NCBI RefSeq assembly: GCF_937891315.1
Contig: NZ_CALAGI010000102.1
Coordinates: forward strand, 1 to 24,561
Reading direction: 5' to 3'
DNA: 24,561 nt
Source: an uncultured Amaricoccus sp.
GTDB taxonomy: Bacteria > Pseudomonadota > Alphaproteobacteria > Rhodobacterales > Rhodobacteraceae
Part shown: piece by piece, positions 22,650-24,561 of the stretch
How positions within the stretch are numbered: the first letter of the stretch is position 1
Layout of the letters: every line of letters starts with the position of its first letter
The notes under the pieces: model-generated
Database searches by the model: none
Told to the model about the DNA's origin: nothing
The model's input: only the letters and a program-made list of their open reading frames with translations
Made by a program: the position numbers and the translations under genes

Positions 22650-22868
22650 CCGGTACCGCGCCGATGGTCGAGCGCGCGGGAAACCGCCGCCCCCGCGCGG
22701 CGCCGATACAGACCGGCGTCGCGCCAATATGGCCGAACGGGATATCGCCATCGGCGAGGATCCGTCGCAGCGGCCGCCGGACCGGTGGATCAGCACCGGC
22801 CCATGGCCGGCGACGATTCCGGGCAGCGGGTCGGGCGCCGCGGGCGTGGCGCTCACCTCGCCGCTCCA
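22650..22868 (-). pseudogene. Decayed second copy of a DUF779 gene
   Basis: Directly after the adh stop (16 bases), minus-strand codons from about 22868 read EWSGEVSATPAAPDPLPGIV then AGHGPVLIHRSGGRCDGSSPM to 22749. This matches the intact DUF779 protein (KVSATPAALELLAEIVADHG ...) at 27 of 36 aligned positions. The frame then shifts: a different frame (from about 22752) reads GDIPFGHIGATPVCIGAA, matching ADVLLGYLGETPFYISAS. After a loss of about 27 codons it reads RRFPARSTIGAVP, matching RRFLTRSTICAP. About 11 codons are missing at the frameshift. One conserved Cys of the CC pair is Arg here and the third Cys region is lost. No start codon with a ribosome site is seen. This is a broken tandem duplicate on the other side of adh from the intact gene. 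Confidence 0.8.
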
Positions 22869-22884
22869 CTCCGCGGCCCTGGCG

Positions 22885-23916
22885 TCACCTCGCCAGATCG
22901 AGGACGATGCGCCCTTCGATCTGACCCTTGCGCATCCGGGCGAAGACGTCGTTGATATCCTCGAGCTTCGCGGTGTGGATCGTCGCCTTCACCTTGCCCT
23001 GCGCCGCGAAGTCGATCGATTCCTGCAGATCGAGCCGCGTGCCGACGATCGAACCGCGCACGGTGATGCCGTTCAGCACCATGCCGAAGATGTCGAGCGG
23101 GAAATCGCCCGGCGGCAAGCCGTTCAGCGACACCGTGCCGCCGCGGCCGACCATGCCGATCGCCTGCTCGAAGGCCTTGCGGCTCACCGCCGTCACCAGC
23201 ACGCCCTGCGCGCCGCCGTCGGTCTCGCGTTTGATGACCGTGGCGGGATCCTCGTTCAGCGCGTTCACGGTGAGGGTCGCGCCGAGCTTCTTCGCGAGGT
23301 CGAGCTTCTTGTCGTCGATGTCGACGGCGGCGACGTTCAGCCCCATCGCCTTGGCGTATTGCACCGCCATGTGGCCGAGGCCGCCGATGCCGGAGATCAC
23401 CACCCAGTCGCCGGGCTTGGTGTCCGTGACCTTCAGCCCCTTGTAGACCGTGACCCCGGCGCAGAGGATCGGCGCCATCTCCGCGAAATCGATATTCGCG
23501 GGCAGGTGGCCGACGAAATTCGGATCGGCGATCACATAGTCGGCGAAGCCGCCATTGACCGAATAGCCGGTGTTCTTCTGCTCGACGCAGAGCGTCTCCC
23601 AGCCGCCGAGGCAATGCGTGCAATGCCCGCAGGCGGTGTAGAGCCAGGGCACGCCGACCCGGTCGCCTTCCTTGATGTGCCTGACACCCTTGCCGACGGC
23701 GGAGACGAAGCCGACGCCCTCATGGCCGGGGATGAACGGCGGGTTCGGCTTGACCGGCCAGTCGCCCTCCGCCGCGTGCAGGTCGGTGTGGCAGACGCCG
23801 GAGGCGTGGACGCGCACCTGGATCTCGCCATCGCCCGGCTGGGGGACCGGCACCTCGTCGATGGTGAGCGGCTTGCCGAATTCGCGGACGACCGCGGCCT
23901 TCATGGTCTTTGCCAT
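22885..23916 (-). CDS. adhP: Zinc-dependent alcohol dehydrogenase, AdhP type
   Basis: The product has 343 residues and is cytoplasmic. It interconverts short-chain primary alcohols and aldehydes with NAD+. Catalytic zinc ligands are C42, H65 (with E66) and C152, in GVCHTDLHAAEGD, PGHEGVG and ILCAGVTVYKG. The structural zinc site is C96, C99, C102 and C110 in ACGHCTHCLGGWETLC. The Rossmann motif is GIGGLGHMAVQYAKAMG, and D199 at the end of the second strand predicts NAD over NADP. AAGAAGGAG precedes the ATG. The gene follows a DUF779 gene and an aldehyde dehydrogenase on the same strand, so together they can carry an alcohol to a carboxylic acid. A terminator with overlapping A/T hairpin lies in the 69-base gap upstream. 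A broken DUF779 copy lies downstream. Confidence 0.95.
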   Translation of the reverse strand: MAKTMKAAVVREFGKPLTIDEVPVPQPGDGEIQVRVHASGVCHTDLHAAEGDWPVKPNPPFIPGHEGVGFVSAVGKGVRHIKEGDRVGVPWLYTACGHCTHCLGGWETLCVEQKNTGYSVNGGFADYVIADPNFVGHLPANIDFAEMAPILCAGVTVYKGLKVTDTKPGDWVVISGIGGLGHMAVQYAKAMGLNVAAVDIDDKKLDLAKKLGATLTVNALNEDPATVIKRETDGGAQGVLVTAVSRKAFEQAIGMVGRGGTVSLNGLPPGDFPLDIFGMVLNGITVRGSIVGTRLDLQESIDFAAQGKVKATIHTAKLEDINDVFARMRKGQIEGRIVLDLAR

Positions 23917-23927
23917 GCCGAATACTC

Positions 23928-23949
23928 CTTCTTTTTTGAAAAAAAGAAG
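23928..23949 (-). promoter_or_regulatory. A/T hairpin joining the terminator U-run to the adhP ribosome site
   Basis: CTTCTTTTTT (23928-23937 on the plus strand) and AAAAAAGAAG (23940-23949) are perfect inverted repeats around GA. On the adhP transcript the U run of the terminator would pair with the A run just before GGAG of the ribosome site. This pairing shares sequence with the terminator and the ribosome site, so it could compete with either. Confidence 0.45.
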
Positions 23950-23978
23950 CTCCGCCCCCGGGAGAAGGGGTGCGGAGC
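23939..23978 (-). terminator. Intrinsic terminator between DUF779 gene and adhP
   Basis: On the minus strand GCTCCGC (23978-23972) pairs with GCGGAGC (23955-23949), then after one bulged A, CCCC (23970-23967) with GGGG (23959-23956), around a 7-nt loop. TTC and seven T follow (23948-23939). This is a canonical Rho-independent terminator, 8 bases past the DUF779 stop. The adhP ATG is only 22 bases beyond the T run. Confidence 0.85.
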
Positions 23979-23985
23979 AAGCTGA

Positions 23986-24354
23986 CTAGCTGGATGGCGT
24001 CGGAGCGCAGATTGTCGAGCGGGTCAGGAAGCGGCGTTCGCGGCCGTTGTCGAGGGAGAACATGCCCCCGCGGCCGGGTACGACATCGATGATGAGGTCG
24101 GTATGCGCCCAGACGGCGGCCTGGGACGCGCTGATGTAGAAGGGAGTTTCCCCGAGATAGCCGAGCAGGACATCCGCCTCGCTGATCAGGAAATCGCCCC
24201 GCGGGTAGCACATCGGCGAGGAGCCGTCGCAGCATCCCCCCGACTGGTGGAACAGGACCGGCCCGTGGTCGGCCACGATCTCAGCGAGCAGTTCCAGCGC
24301 CGCCGGGGTGGCGCTGACCTTGCCGGGATCCGGCCTCGTGACGGCATCGCCCAT
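23986..24354 (-). CDS. DUF779 domain protein, intact copy
   Basis: The product has 122 residues from the ATG at 24354 (AAAGGG upstream); an in-frame start 14 codons earlier would lie inside the terminator and is not used. It is soluble with no signal peptide. Conserved cysteines C41, C42 and C49 in FHQSGGCCDGSSPMCYPRGD are the hallmark and suggest a metal or redox site. GGMFSLDNGRERRFLTRSTI is the C-terminal block. DUF779 proteins are of unknown function and commonly sit next to acetaldehyde dehydrogenase genes, as here. A role in ALDH/ADH activity, for example redox or metal handling, is inferred only from context. A decayed duplicate lies beyond adhP. Terminators lie on both sides, 15 and 8 bases from the gene. 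Confidence 0.88.
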   Translation of the reverse strand: MGDAVTRPDPGKVSATPAALELLAEIVADHGPVLFHQSGGCCDGSSPMCYPRGDFLISEADVLLGYLGETPFYISASQAAVWAHTDLIIDVVPGRGGMFSLDNGRERRFLTRSTICAPTPSS

Positions 24355-24369
24355 CTCAAGCCCTTTCTG

Positions 24370-24407
24370 AAAAAAACGGGGGGGCCGGCGCGACACCGAA
24401 CCCCCCG
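24370..24407 (-). terminator. Intrinsic terminator after the aldehyde dehydrogenase gene
   Basis: On the minus strand CGGGGGG (24407-24401) pairs with CCCCCCG (24383-24377, in a run of seven C) around about 17 nt, followed by seven T (24376-24370). It begins 16 bases past the ALDH stop and ends 15 bases before the DUF779 ATG, leaving no room for a promoter between. Confidence 0.8.
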
Positions 24408-24423
24408 GAGTCTCTCAGGGAGC

Positions 24424-24561
24424 TTAGAAGAAGCCGAGCTTCTTGGGCGAGTAGCTGACGAGAAGGTTCTTCGTCTGCTGATAGTGATCGAGCATCATCT
24501 TGTGGGTCTCGCGACCGATGCCCGACTGCTTGTAGCCACCGAACGCGGCGTGGGCGGGATA
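24424..24561 (-). CDS. Aldehyde dehydrogenase, C-terminal end only
   Basis: The gene continues beyond the window. The 45 visible residues read YPAHAAFGGYKQSGIGRETH ... MMLDHYQQTKNLLVSYSPKK ... LGFF and end at TAA (24424-24426 plus-strand tta). The AFGGYKQSGIGRE block is the classic ALDH C-terminal motif, and the LDHYQQTKNLLVSYSPKKLGFF end is that of acetaldehyde/propionaldehyde dehydrogenases of the AldB/ExaC type. With adhP it can convert ethanol or similar alcohols to acid with NAD+. The catalytic Cys and Glu lie outside the window, so activity cannot be checked here. It is the first of a minus-strand set with DUF779 and adhP. Confidence 0.93.
   Translation of the reverse strand, partial: YPAHAAFGGYKQSGIGRETHKMMLDHYQQTKNLLVSYSPKKLGFF

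Noticed and set aside
22521..22869. Two short minus-strand open frames as real genes
   Set aside because: Each holds only part of the DUF779 similarity and then becomes Arg/Pro-rich; together they are one broken gene.

Overview
This is a GC-rich window (roughly 70% by eye) with nearly all codons ending in G or C. The gene families present (EfeUOB/EfeM iron uptake, class II DAHP synthase, SelO, an LpxE-like PAP2 phosphatase, GlxA-type regulator, ALDH/DUF779/ADH cluster) suggest an alphaproteobacterial chromosome, probably Hyphomicrobiales, Rhodobacterales or a relative. The order is an inference from gene content. There are no tRNA or rRNA genes, no transposase and no CRISPR array.

Layout, left to right. 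(1) 1-1220: 3' part of an ALDH7-family semialdehyde dehydrogenase, convergent with a small cupin gene. (2) 1924-3710: two translationally coupled genes, a flavin-type split-barrel protein and a larger split-barrel/GAF/putative winged-helix protein, preceded by four helically phased TTCCTAA-like repeats. (3) 3986-8158: a ferrous/ferric iron-uptake operon efeU-efeO-efeB plus a second imelysin (M75) protein, efeM, with a strong hairpin in its leader. (4) 8361-10636: a DUF533/TerB-like protein and a SelO-type protein AMPylase. (5) 10640-12974: divergent MBL-fold hydrolase and EnvZ-like histidine kinase with no adjacent response regulator. (6) 13069-13364: a small gene that appears frameshifted. 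(7) 13452-15487: a D-2-hydroxyacid dehydrogenase divergent from an LpxE-like phosphatase. (8) 15493-15701: a 34-codon remnant that looks like the start of mannonate dehydratase (uxuA), ended exactly at a perfect 26-bp palindrome, followed by a second palindrome over the serB stop. (9) 15698-17970: aroG-serB operon on the minus strand. (10) 18178-20367: GlxA-family regulator and thiolase. (11) 20370-22316, minus strand: Asd/YliI-type sugar dehydrogenase and a receiver protein with a degenerate Hpt-like tail. (12) 22650-24561, minus strand: aldehyde dehydrogenase, DUF779 protein and zinc alcohol dehydrogenase, followed by a decayed second DUF779 copy.

How the parts work together. The efe cluster is a complete cell-envelope iron-acquisition system: Tat-exported haem peroxidase, periplasmic iron-binding proteins and inner-membrane permease. 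The ALDH-DUF779-ADH set is a short-chain alcohol/aldehyde oxidation module. It has canonical intrinsic terminators between each pair of genes and no room for a promoter after them, which suggests graded expression by partial termination. aroG and serB belong to aromatic amino acid and serine biosynthesis.

The most interesting items are the split-barrel/GAF/winged-helix pair with its phased repeats, the uxuA remnant cut by a palindrome, the decayed DUF779 copy, and the intercistronic terminators. All similarity calls are from recognition of motifs, with no database search.
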